From Kappaphycus alvarezii (Eukaryota; Rhodophyta; Florideophyceae; Gigartinales; Solieriaceae), in the NCBI GenBank assembly GCA_002205965.3, contig NADL03000651.1, positions 1-64,000 on the forward strand: a stretch of 64,000 bases of DNA, in the 5' to 3' direction. A program made the position numbers and the translations under genes. A model generated the notes under the pieces. The model was given only the letters and a program-made list of their open reading frames with translations. It had not been told where the DNA came from and made no database searches. How positions within the stretch are numbered: the first letter of the stretch is position 1; every line of letters begins with the position of its first letter. Shown here piece by piece: positions 18,096-27,671 of the stretch.

Positions 18096-19080
18096 TTAAA
18101 CCTTATTTAGTGAGATGCGGTAGCCATTCAACGATATAAAAGAATTAGTTGATTGAAGTAAGTCTCGTTGCTCGTACATGCGCAAGCCTAGAAACGCATT
18201 AATCACAACTGTCTTGATTGTTTGAGATAGTATCTTCTGGTCCCATTGGAAGCGAGAAGATTGGGATCTCAGATAAGACCTCATTTCGCTAGCGGCGTCT
18301 ACACCCCCCTTCGTTTTATAATAGAAACTTTGTGCTGCCTGTTTAAATAGCTTGAGCGGAATAAAAGGGCATTTTTCTCTAACATAATTGTCAAGATTCT
18401 TCCAGACCGACATCATGGTCTTCATAGTCTCAGCTTGTTCCGACGTGATGTAGACTGGGATTATGGGATTCTCCACGTGAATTCATTACACAACACCGGA
18501 GAAATGTGTACTCAAAGCAGTATATCTCGCTTGCAAGACGGCCAAAGAGCATCAAAACAAAATAATGTGGAGAATACAGGTCTCTGCAGTACAGACCTAA
18601 AGACCTAAACAAAAAGCCAGACCAAGAAGCTGATATAAAATTTGTCCCATTTGCTCTTTCGGAATGTATTTCTGAAAGTCAGCATCTCTCACATTGCAAA
18701 AGATCAGATCAGTTTAAGGAAATGGAGCAGCAGGCCCAATTGTTGACGATTCTACGCGGGTTTTGATCTCAACGGATGCAATTCCATATTGATCCTCTCC
18801 AGTGGCAACCGAACCTTCCATAACTACGTTCTAATTAGGAAAAGCACTTCTATTCAGAAGCGCTATTCCATCTATAGAGGTTGCAATGAAACCATCCTCC
18901 TTTCTACTACCAATTCACATATCAAACACATGCTTAACGAAAGTCTTACACCTTAATGCGCATAGGAACGGCTCCTCATTCGTACTGCCTCTCATCATGG
19001 CCTCTGTAGACAGAGAAATGATTTGGTTCTTCAATTTTTGAAAATTTTGGTTCGGCCATCCCCCAGTATATGCTAGACAT
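18096..19080 (-). pseudogene. Transposase: end of YqaJ-like nuclease segment and GGVD-containing DDE C-terminus
   Basis: From 19080 down: TEAMMRGSTNEEPFLCALR, then FIATSIDGIALL, then GIASVEIKTRV. The RG-x-NE, (S)xDG and E-x-K elements are the expected order of a PD-(D/E)XK YqaJ-type exonuclease. After a stop come CNVRDADFQKYIPKEQMGQI and ITSEQAETMKTMMSVWKNL. The final open frame (18096-18476) contains FYYKTKGGVDAASEMRSYL, WDQKIL and VVINAF. The KGGVD...W...INAF pattern is that of the third catalytic Asp region of piggyBac-family DDE transposases. Stops and frameshifts inactivate it. Confidence 0.6.
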
Positions 19081-19112
19081 GCTCAGGATAATGGGCAATG
19101 TGAGTCATGTGC

Positions 19113-19700
19113 CTAAATTGCTGGCTCGAAGCCTGTCAGTAGGCATGATGCATTGGACATCATCGCTGCTGCCGCATGCATCTGCGTTAAAACCGCTCGA
19201 ACCGTCCCGTATGTCTCAGTTGCCGTAACAGCCACGTTCCGCGCCACGTTGGCTAGCACTACGTAGGCGTCTAGGTGCCAGTCCCCGAGGGTGAATATAG
19301 GGATGGGCATGAGCCTGCTGCGTGTGGAGGTCGCGATAAAAGATTCATATCTTCTACGCTTTACAGACCTTGCCGCGTTGAGGGATGTGAGCGGGTTGAA
19401 GGTGCGCACTCTTCTGTTGGATTGCGCGAGTGGGTTGACAAAAGTGACATCGAAGAAATCCGTGCCTCCAGTGCTTTCTATTGCCCTGATGTCTGCCCTT
19501 GTACGATAATGCCCATCCCTGGGATCGATGGCGGGGTGATGAGCAGCTTTCTGCATGTGTTGGGAAAGCAAGCGAACTTGGCGGTCATGTCTTCGAATTC
19601 TGTTGCCTCTGTGAACACAGTGCAGGAGATGATCCACGAAGCAGTCAAGTGTTTCCATACAGTTTCTTTTCGGACACGGTGTGTCTGGAGCTAATATTTG
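19113..19700 (-). pseudogene. LINE RT C-terminal part (family L2) inserted in the transposase
   Basis: It reads VCQILAPDTPCP, CFVDHLLHCVHRGNRIRRHD (a Cys/His cluster before the RHD motif), then FFDVTFVNPLAQS, SVKRRRYESF, LLMPIPIF-like, NVARNVAVTATETYG and MMSNASCLLTGFEPAI with a stop. The RHD and DVTVxNPLA signatures are typical of the C-terminal domain of this LINE RT class. It interrupts the transposase reading frame between the YqaJ start (about 19700) and YqaJ middle (19080). Confidence 0.75.
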
Positions 19701-20040
19701 ACATACTGGAGCTAAAAAAGCCGTCGAAGAACAAGGTGAACCACTGTCTACAGTCACGATCTGCACCGTTAATGATCACGTCTAAATCCAGTTTGCGCCT
19801 CAACTCGTCGTTTCCCATTAACAAAATACCGGCAATTGGCCCGGTTATGCGGAACTGGCGTAACGAAAACCAGTTTGCGCAGCAGTGACCCAGTTTCAAG
19901 GCATCACAGTTACTACAAGTAGACCGCTGCACAAGTTCCTTTAGCGCTTGATATTCTTCAATGAAGTTTTGGGAGCGGTAAAACAGGGGGCTTGTCAGGT
20001 CAACACCTGGCTTCTCAACAGCAATCCAAGTAGTTAAAGA
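19690..20040 (-). pseudogene. Transposase: N-terminal part of the YqaJ-like nuclease segment
   Basis: The minus-strand frame reads YRSQNFIEEYQALKELVQRS, GHCCANWFSLRQFRITGPIA and MGNDELRRKLDLDVI. The (x)W-x3-R-x-F-R-(I/L)-T-(A/G) pattern is the usual opening of a YqaJ-like nuclease domain. It is separated from the DDE N-terminal part by an L2 3' end (20041-20165) and from the rest of YqaJ by the LINE RT at 19113-19700. Confidence 0.5.
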
Positions 20041-20165
20041 CTGTTGCCCGTTTGGGGGAACTGGGGGAAGTTTTGGGTGTTTTACTCTTGGAAGATATGT
20101 CCGATGTATCTCATGAGTTTCTAGACACCCACAATCGACTCAAAAAGGGCATACCGACACAGTAA
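20041..20165 (-). repeat. LINE family L2 3' end, truncated copy
   Basis: The plus strand reads GGTGTTTTACTCTTGGAAGA, then TGTCCGATGTATCTCATGAG..., CACAATCGACTCAAAAAGGG and CATACCGACACAGTAA. This is the same dispersed 3' marker as at 10.5, 26.0, 42.4, 44.1, 55.9 and 62.2 kb. Confidence 0.7.
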
Positions 20166-21270
20166 CTGTGGTTGAACTGTGTACATAAACCTTAGAACTT
20201 TCGAGAACCTATTGTCTCCCCTTTCCCTGACAAGCACTGCATTTATTCTACTCTGGCCGACCCGCCGACTTTTGGTCCCTGCGAATTTTGTGGCGAAGAA
20301 CGCTGCGGGCCTCAAGGAAAGCCTGTCATCGATTAAAAATTACTTTCGCGTGTCAATGTAAAAGACTTTGTCGTTTCCATTATAAACGCTAGCGCTTGAA
20401 AAAGCAGTTGATCTAACGTCTTGTTTATCTGAACCTTGCAGAACTACGATAGCAAATGCATGAAAATTCCTTTCCATATTCCCTATCCTCGGTGAAAATG
20501 CATCTGCTAAGAGACTCCTCCCCTCGTGCATCCAAGACTCGACAAATTAGTTTCTTCGCAAATTCAACTTGCAACTCAAACGGAGCCTAAATCGCATTGA
20601 CACCACAACCCGAAACAAAGAGTCTGCCAAAAAATTTGCTGAATGTCCCTCTCGACTAGCATTTCTGTTGCTTAGTCTTCACTGGATTATCTGCGGATCT
20701 GGTACTAAAGAGCTCATCATCAAGGGTCACTAAAAGCTGCAGGAGGGAGAAGAAACATTTTCTCGTCTTCTTGAACGCTAGACCCCAGAATTGAGATAAA
20801 TGCCTCGTTTGGTTTCGTTGTGACATCCAACTTGTCGCTCTATCATCACCGCTTCCAGTAGGAGAATAGGCTTTTACATTCTCGAAGATGAATTGTACCC
20901 TTTTCAGCGAAGGTGTAACGTTCCCCAACTGTACAAGCAACTTGATAGTACTTTCGAACCCCAGGCTGAATGCATGAGACAGGAGTCGAATTGAAACGTA
21001 GCTGTACGCTTCTGAAAGCGAAATATATTGTCTAGATGGCTGTTTGTGTTGGATGAATTCAGTTAGCCACTGCATCAACTGACGACGAAGACCATCTAAA
21101 AGCAAAACCTCCACACCGGCCGTTGTCCTTGAAATACCGCAGACACCTTTTTCAATCTCCAAGTTCCGACCCGCATTGCTGCAGTAAGCCCTAGCTCCCT
21201 CTGCAATAGGGTTTTCAGTAAAGTCTTTTCCAACTGAAAAGACTTGCAAGAATCTGTGCTCAATGTTCAA
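20166..21270 (-). pseudogene. Transposase: N-terminal and first DDE part (piggyBac-like)
   Basis: The first 204 codons are open (20656-21270) and protein-like. Near their end is LLVTLDDELFSTRSADNPVK, which resembles the first catalytic region of piggyBac-type transposases (D-(D/E)-x-L...R). Below 20656 short frames continue with SPRIGNMERNFHAF, DKVFYIDTRK and VRERGDNRFSKVLRFMYTV, broken by stops. I place it with 19690-20040 and 18096-19080 as one decayed gene because the order and strand agree; the family call is from motif memory and needs a profile search. Confidence 0.5.
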
Positions 21271-21623
21271 CCCTTGCTTGAATCATCAGCTCTTCTTCTC
21301 TGACCACGGCGCGTGGTTCCCATTCCTCTTCCTCTTCTTCTACCGGATGCACCACCTGTTGTCCATATGGCTCCCCTTCTTCTCCTTCACTGCCCACCAA
21401 CATCTACAGATGCCCCTCACACTCCTCGTCCTGATCGATGACCCGCACACCGCGTCCACGCAAGCTTATGGGAGGTGGAGAGTGTTCAAGGAGACGCCAT
21501 GAAAGGGTGAAATGAAAGCACTAGAGTTAATCAAATCTGAAGTATAATCAATTTAAATTACCTGGAGACCGGTTGTTGCAACGACCGTAAGACTGTTGAT
21601 TGTTGACTGCTGACTGTTCATGT
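21271..21623. other. Short intergenic stretch
   Basis: No gene is seen. It ends in a small GTTGATTGTTGACTGCTGAC repeat just before LTR-E. Confidence 0.4.
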
Positions 21624-23093
21624 TGATAGGGGTAAATCGGCGGGGGAAGAGATCCTCAGAACCAATTTCCCTGAGAAGGAGGTGTTGCGAGCCACAAAAG
21701 TGCTACCATGGTATTGTTGAACGAACAAAAGGGAGTGTATATAGAAGAGAGTTGAGAAAGCTACAAGCAAGTATAAAAGGGGAATGGTCTACCACCGACG
21801 CTCTGCGACGAGCGTAAGAAAAAGTTTCTTGGGTCTGAAGTTGACTCTCAACTTTCTACTACTCGGGACTTGGCTTGAAGTTGTCTGCCAACTTGCTTGA
21901 CCTCTCCATGAGGAAGCAGTTTACTCAGCTTATATAGACTTTTGGCTACCCCTAAAGTCCAAACAAAACTACAGAAGATACCAAGAAATGCATAAAAATA
22001 CTTTGTGTGGACAATATACTCTAAGCAAAAGATACGTAAAAGCAGATACGTCTAAGCAAAAGATACGTAAGAAACTAACAATTAATTTGGTCCTCTTATT
22101 TCCCATTCTCTAAATCAGATCCAAAAAACTCCTCTAAAATATCCATGCTGTCCAAGCAGTCCCCAAAAAAATCTGCGAATGGCTCACAGCTCTCTTTTTC
22201 CCCCTGGGAGATATCGAGACTACTAAAGATATCTCCTTCCGGTTCCATCTTTGGCACAACTTGTTCCATACTCTCTATTCCAGGCCCCACCAGTCCAACA
22301 CTTTCCATGCCCCCTGTTCCCTCATCTTCCTCCTCCTCCTCCTCCTCTTCCTCTTCCTCCTCCTCCTCCTGAGCCTCGTACACTAGCTCAGGGGCTAACC
22401 ATTCCTCGAAGGACTCCCCGCTCTCCTCCTCGACCTTCTCAGCCTCTCCCTGACTTACCTCCTTCGCTTCTTCTTCTATGAAGAGGCGGCGAACGAACTC
22501 GATGATTTGCTTCTTTGTTTGCCGCCGGATGTAGTCGTCGGCATCGGTTGGCCCGTAGGCGGCGAGACGAAGGCCATTGATGGGACGGGAAGGGCGGTTT
22601 TTGGAAATAGGGACAGAGGGGCGAAGGTTGTTCATTTTGATAGACGTTGGGGAACGGGAGGCAATGTAGGGTGTTTTGGGTGTGTGGGGGGAGAGAGGTG
22701 ATGAGTAAAATGATCGGGGGCATTTGGAACTTAGAATAAAGGGGTTTAAATAGGCTCCCGCGGCAGGTTCTATAGATAAGGAATAGGTCAAATAAATCTT
22801 CAAGGGATTTTGCAGTAGTGCATTTGCGCCCTTCTTCTCAAAAAGGCGAATTTGGAGGAGGAAGTAAGCTAAAAGGGAAAAGGGACTTGATTCGGGGTCG
22901 ATTCAGAGGGTTAAATACAGTATAAAAATATCTAGATAAAATGGAAGTAAATTTGGAAATGACGGTGGGAGAAGTTAGGGGCGGGATCGTTGTAGGTTGC
23001 TGGATTACACGAGGGGAGGACCATTTCCTGTATTACGTGAAGGGAGGACCATTTCCCGTATTAAGTGAGGGGAGGACCATTTTTTGTATTACA
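21624..23093 (-). repeat. Solo LTR of the Gyp-1 family (LTR-E)
   Basis: It is complete, with ends matching LTR-B (TGTAATAC...CCCTATCA on the minus strand) and no gag-pol on either side. The flanking 5-mers CATGT (21619-21623) and AATGT (23094-23098) agree at four of five bases, fitting a Gypsy 5-bp target-site duplication. A ~32-bp internal duplication (AAAAGATACGTAA twice) lies at 22027-22070. Confidence 0.9.
22096..22635 (-). CDS. U3-encoded acidic protein, LTR-E copy, intact (179 aa)
   Basis: The start at 22633-22635 aligns with the LTR-B start; the frame is open further upstream but without conservation. It is nearly identical to LTR-B in the first 85 residues (MNNLRPSVPISKNRPSRPIN). The acidic tract is shorter and almost pure Glu, and the C-terminus is full length (LDSMDILEEFFGSDLENGK). 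Changes such as GDIFSSLDISQGEKESCEPF leave the tail pattern intact. An intact frame in a solo LTR that no longer has gag-pol is what makes the family notable. Confidence 0.78.
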   Translation of the reverse strand: MNNLRPSVPISKNRPSRPINGLRLAAYGPTDADDYIRRQTKKQIIEFVRRLFIEEEAKEVSQGEAEKVEEESGESFEEWLAPELVYEAQEEEEEEEEEEEEEEDEGTGGMESVGLVGPGIESMEQVVPKMEPEGDIFSSLDISQGEKESCEPFADFFGDCLDSMDILEEFFGSDLENGK

Positions 23094-23095
23094 AA

Positions 23096-23293
23096 TGTTG
23101 AGTCATGATTTAACAGACACAGCTTATCTACTCGGGACTGTGAAAACAGACCGTGAATGTTCAGGTGAATTGGTATAAATACAGCTCAGCGTCAAGCGTA
23201 AAGAACTAACCACAGACAAAACCACCTCCAAGTCACCTTCAGTAAAAATCTATCATTGTTTCATCTTGTGTCAAGTCTACCTTCTGTTTACAT
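23096..23293 (+). repeat. Possible Copia-type solo LTR
   Basis: It starts TGTTGAGTCATG, has GGTATAAATACAGC near 23172 and ends CTTCTGTTTACA: TG...CA ends, a TATA box and about 200 bp length, as in small Copia LTRs. LTR-E appears inserted at its first bases. No internal Copia sequence follows, and I see no second copy in the window. Confidence 0.35.
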
Positions 23294-23534
23294 TGTCCAG
23301 ATACCACCTCCTTATCAGAGGGATCGGAGGAGTTAAGACACGGGCTCCTGATGTAGTCTGACGAGACCGATCAGCAGGACTGTGCGCTTGTTCGTCCCTT
23401 GATTGTAATTCGGCCGCGGAGTTGCTGGGCGCCAGAGCTTGCCCAGTTGGATTACAGGGTCTTAAAGGAGCTGTAGTATCCTTAAACTCCTGAGGTAGAG
23501 GGATTTTTTCATCGTAAGGTGGAGGCGGCTGCAT
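23277..23534 (-). CDS. Hypothetical Pro-rich protein with PPPPY motif
   Basis: An 85-residue frame starts MQPPPPYDEKIPLPQEFKDT, the PPxY type of WW-domain ligand, and ends RRWYLDNVNRR. Upstream on the same strand a near-duplicate GCATGCAGCC-CCTCCA occurs about 50 bp away. I recognise no family. It could be a fragment of a larger gene or a chance frame. Confidence 0.25.
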   Translation of the reverse strand: MQPPPPYDEKIPLPQEFKDTTAPLRPCNPTGQALAPSNSAAELQSRDEQAHSPADRSRQTTSGARVLTPPIPLIRRWYLDNVNRR

Positions 23535-24049
23535 GCTGCTGTGGATGGATTGATGTTTTCAACTTTAGATGGAGGTGGCTGCATGCCTGTGTGGGTGGAG
23601 GTGGGGTATGGCATATCTCCGGAACAACTCCGCCGATTTCCAAGACTGAGCATTCGCCGTTCTCCGGACGAGCTTCTCACTACAGTAATGCAAATGGATT
23701 CTTTATCCAATTTCTCTAAAAAATGTTACAGTCCCCCCAAATTGGCCTGGATTACAGCCTTGGTGATCAATATATGGATCATTAGGGATTCCAGCTCTTA
23801 AATACCAAAAAATGCTTTTGATCACTACATCGATCAGTAGGGGCATTAGGGGTATAGACTCCACCAAATTTTGAAAACTCCTAAAATGGTTCTGTAATAA
23901 AGTATTTTGACTGAAAAAATGACAACAACGGTAGTGAAATCGCTGATTTCCCTCCGTGCCATGGCCCGTACTTTAGTCAAATATTAATTCCGTGTCCCCA
24001 ATTTGTGAATAAGTGCCTTGTAATGGTGTTGTTAAATCTTAATAGGTTA
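23535..24049. other. Intergenic stretch
   Basis: No gene seen. It contains TGATCACTACATCGATCAGT at 23819 and a weaker version at 23765, matching the motif at 16998 and 17202. Confidence 0.4.
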
Positions 24050-25390
24050 TGATAGGGATAAATTGGCGGGGGAAGAGATCTTCAGAACTAATTACCCCAA
24101 GAAGGAGGTGTTGCAAGCGAAAAAAGTGCTACCGAAGTATAGTTGAGCGAACAAAAAGGAGTGAATAGGGAAGACAGTTGAAAGGGCTACAAGCAAGAAT
24201 GGAAAGAGCAGGGTCTACCACCTATATTCGGTGACTAGCGTGAAATAAATGCTTCTTGGGTCTATGGTTGAATCTCAACTTCCTAACGATTTGGGACTGG
24301 GCTTGAAGTTGTCTGCCAAATTGCTTGACCTCTCAAGGGGAAAGCAGTTTACTCAGCTAATATAGAATTTTCTGCTAATCCAAGAGTCTCAAGAACGCAT
24401 ACTGAATACCACAAAATGCACTAAAACAAATTATGCGGACGATAGGGAATAGCAATAAGATACTTCCAATAAATATCTACATCAACTCCTCACAATCTTC
24501 ATTAACAAGGCTAGAACCGAGCAGCTCCTACAAAATATCCATGCTATCCAAACAGTCCACACATATCCCTTCGAGCGGTTCGCAGCTTCCTGTGGCCTTT
24601 CCTGAAATATCTAGACCACTAAAGATATCTTTATCCACTTCCATGACCGGTACCACCTGATCCTCCATTCCTAGCTCCCGCCCCGCCCCAAAGCTTTCGG
24701 GGCTGCGGTCCAATTCCTGCACTTTCACCTCCTCCTCCACGTACCGATCTTCCATACCATCCCCGTTCTTCTCATCCTTCTCCTGAGTCTCGTAAACCAG
24801 CTCAGGGGCTAACCATTCCTCGAAGGACTCTCTGCTCTCCTCCTCGACTTTCTCAGTCTCATCCTCACTTACCTCGCCTCTTCTTCTATAAAGAGGAGGC
24901 GAACGAACGCGATGATATTCTTCTTAGGTTGCCGCCGGAGGTAGTCGTTGGCGTCGGTTGGCCCGTAGGCGGCGAGACAGTGGCCATTGATGGAACGGGA
25001 AGGGCGGTTTTTGGAGATCGAGACAGAGGGGCGATTTGACTTCATATTTCTGGAAAAGGGGTGAGCGGGGTTGCGGATGTGGAGAGAGACCATAATCAGC
25101 TTATCGAACTGTTGGTGTTAGGAGTGATTCTTCAGCGACAATGCTAGAGTACTTTAAATAGGGACGTATCTTTGGTAATCATCATGGTCTTGGTCAAAAA
25201 AACACTAGGCGATACTGTGGCCTTGGATTTGCATGAATTCGAGGGCTTCATAAAAATCTGCGTGATAAAATATCGGAACTGAATTTGGGAGGCGAAGTGA
25301 CCACGAATTGAAAGGCATCTCTCTGAAGGAGGAGGACCAAACATTCAAACATAAAATAGAAAATGGAGTTGTAGAGTGAAGTTGGATTCA
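24050..25390 (-). repeat. Diverged Gyp-family LTR (LTR-F)
   Basis: The inner end TGATAGGGATAAATTGGCGG and the R/U5 region match other LTRs. The U3 ORF region is recognisable to about 25050. Beyond that similarity fades; ACTTTAAATAGGG at 25152 may be its TATA box. The outer end is not defined. Confidence 0.7.
24528..25045 (-). pseudogene. U3-encoded acidic protein, LTR-F copy, diverged
   Basis: The start MKSNRPSVSISKNRPSRSIN is followed by AAYGPTDANDYLRRQPKKNI, then a frame break after FIEEEAR. The second half retains DQVVPVMEVDKDIFSGLDIS and CVDCLDSMDIL but ends early. The acidic tract is replaced by a mixed sequence. So the N-terminal basic block and the DIFSxLDIS/LDSMDIL motifs are what survives in the most diverged LTR. 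Confidence 0.65.
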
Positions 25391-25479
25391 TAAAGGAAAA
25401 AGATGTTTAGAATTTTTTTGAAAGAAAAAGGTAGAATGATTGGTCAAGGATGGATTTCAAGATGGACTTCAAGATGCGA

Positions 25480-25895
25480 AGAGCACCTTTTTCGTTCGGA
25501 CAGGTTGTACAATGTCGCACTGAGGCGTGTGGAGGGCATTCATAAATTAACTACCGATGCGGTGGCGGGTAGAAACCTATCACTCCTGCGTTATTTGGAA
25601 ACTAGACGCAAAAAGGGTAACGAAGTCGCAGAGTTCCTGTTGAGGGGAGGAACCGCGACGGGAAGCAGCGAAGGAAGCAAGGCGGCGGAAAAAACCCTTT
25701 CCGTCGTCGCCCAAGACGCCGTAGAAATCAATCCCCAGGGGGGAGAGGAGGATATCATTTTTGCTTACATTAACTGCCGTAATAAAGATGTTTCTCGCGC
25801 TGTACGATTGTTGCGACAGCGCCTGCTGTAACCGTACTTGGCGAAATGTGGCGGCGTGCGGCCTTTTAATGCTGTCAACGTTTTTCACCACAAGG
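25480..25895 (-). pseudogene. LINE RT C-terminal fragment (family L1)
   Basis: The minus-strand frame reads HAATFRQVRLQQALSQQSYS, KNDILLSPLGIDFYGVLGDD and GKGFFRRLASFAASRRGSSP. It is near-identical to the end of the LINE at 27672-29390 but in the opposite orientation. It is 5'-truncated. The 3' flank includes the same tail TTAATTTATGAATGCC-TCC. Confidence 0.75.
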
Positions 25896-25984
25896 ACTGC
25901 ATCTCATTGCGTGAGGTAGAAGGAAAGTTGAAACATATTCAGGAGGCACAGTAGTCGTAATGCAACCACTGCTGTAATTTTGGA

Positions 25985-26340
25985 AAGGGGGGGAACGACT
26001 AGGTGTTTTACTCTTGAAAGATATATCCGATCTATCCATGGTTTTCCAGACAATCACAATGGAGTCAAAAAGGGTATACCGACACAGTAATGGGGAAGGA
26101 ACTACGCTCCCTAAAATGATACCTTCAGGCTAGCCATCAAGCATGCAGCATTAGACATGGCGGCTACTGCAGCGGGCCTTTGCAATCAAAGCACGCGAAC
26201 CTTTGCGAACCTTTCCGTATGTCTCCAGTGCCCTCACAGCCACGTTCATTGCCACGTCATTTAGCACTGCACATGCATCCGGGTGCCAACCTCCAAGAAT
26301 GGAGATTGGCACAGGCAAGAGCCTATCTCTGGTGGATTTT
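25985..26340 (-). pseudogene. LINE family L2 C-terminus and 3' end
   Basis: Coding part: TRDRLLPVPISILGGWHPDA, CAVLNDVAMNVAVRALETYG. Then a frame break and the dispersed L2 3' region to about 25985. It matches the end of 19113-19700 (MPIPIFTLGDWHLDAYVVLA). It shows that the dispersed 3' marker belongs to this LINE. Confidence 0.7.
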
Positions 26341-26455
26341 GGAAATATTTCGGTGTTTTTACTGTTGTTAGATACATTCAATCTGTCCCAAAGCTTTCCA
26401 GACAACCGTAATTGACTCGAAATGGTGTAGAGATGCGGTAATTTTTCAAATATTT
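26341..26455 (-). repeat. Second L2 3' end, abutting the previous one
   Basis: It carries a diverged marker (plus strand TGTTAGATACATTCAATCTG, CCAGACAACCGTAATTGACT), directly upstream of 25985-26340. One L2 copy inserted beside or into another. Confidence 0.6.
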
Positions 26456-26469
26456 CCATCCTTATCAAG

Positions 26470-27402
26470 CCTTAAGCTAAGACTGTTTGATTTTGTATGA
26501 AGAGAGTTCCTAGAGCTACTGGTAAGAAAAATACGATTTTTCCTCCTAAGTTTGTCGACAATCATTGCAGTCTTCAACAATTTCGTTGTGATACCTTTCC
26601 TCAGCACCATTCCAGAATTTACCGCTTATCGATTAAAGCTCGATTTCATAGTACGGCGAGTGGCCACATAAATATGGATCAACTTCATCGAATGCAGATA
26701 GTTATTTGCCAGGAATAATCGTGAATTGGCATGCTAAAACAAAGTATTAAGAGCAGAAGTGCTCACTCCGGAGAACGTCTATTAATGTTTGGTTCCCTCA
26801 ATAATGAAGGGTTGAGATTGATCAAATGAAAGTCATGATAAGATAGAAAAAATGAGGAACAGAAAACACCAAGATATGTAAATGGAACACAATCAGGTGC
26901 ATTGTGTTTACGTTTTGGCTTAGCAGTCACATATTCCTGGCATTTCCTTGAAAATTCCTTCTGACAAGGGATCAGAAACCAAGACTTTTGACCCAGAGTC
27001 TAAGAGAGGGGTAAGATCTATTGAGAGAAATATCGGTAGGAAACCGATCCTTTCCACAAATACCTGTTTTAATAATCCGGAGATATATCTGATATAATGA
27101 TAAATCTAGATATTATCTGGCATGCTGAGTTAGCTGAGCTTTCATGCTGAGTTGGCTGAGCTGGCATGCTGCGCTGGCTGCGCATTCACTGTACTTACAA
27201 TTTTATTTTCAATTATTTTTAGAAGGATGCTTTGAATCGTACTGTGGCGGTGCAGATATGGCACATGGGCACTGTATACGTGCTACAAATTGTGAAGGTT
27301 GAAAACTCTATAAAAGGGGCTGTTTGCACGGAATGGTAGGATTACTTGTGAGCCAGTATACCTGAGCGAGGCGCTCAACAAATTAAGTTGCACACAAAGC
27401 AT
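26470..27402. other. Intergenic stretch with a 22-bp minisatellite
   Basis: No convincing gene. The only structure seen is the three-unit repeat at 27121-27186. Confidence 0.4.
27121..27186. repeat. 22-bp tandem repeat, three units
   Basis: Units CATGCTGAGTTAGCTGAGCT(TT), CATGCTGAGTTGGCTGAGCT(GG) and CATGCTGCGCTGGCTGCGCA(TT) follow without gap. Confidence 0.85.
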
Positions 27403-27671
27403 AAAGCAAATTGGCAGACAACTTCAGGTCAAGCTCCGAGTAGTAGGAAGTTGAGAGTCAACTTCAGACCCAAGAAGCATTTATTTTATTATAGCACCAG
27501 TGGTAGATCCTGCCCTTTCCATACTTGCTTGTAGCACTCTCAACTCTCTTCCATGTATACTCCGTTTTATTCGTTCAACGATACCACAGTAGCACTTTTG
27601 TCGCTCGCAACACCTCATTCTTGGGTTAGTTTGTTCTAAGTATCTCTTCTCCCGAAGATTTTCCCCTATCA
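27403..27671 (+). repeat. Gyp-family LTR fragment, R/U5 end only (LTR-H)
   Basis: It corresponds to the last ~270 bp of LTR-B, inverted, ending TTTTCCCCTATCA. It is abutted on the right by LINE RT sequence and lacks U3. Confidence 0.8.
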
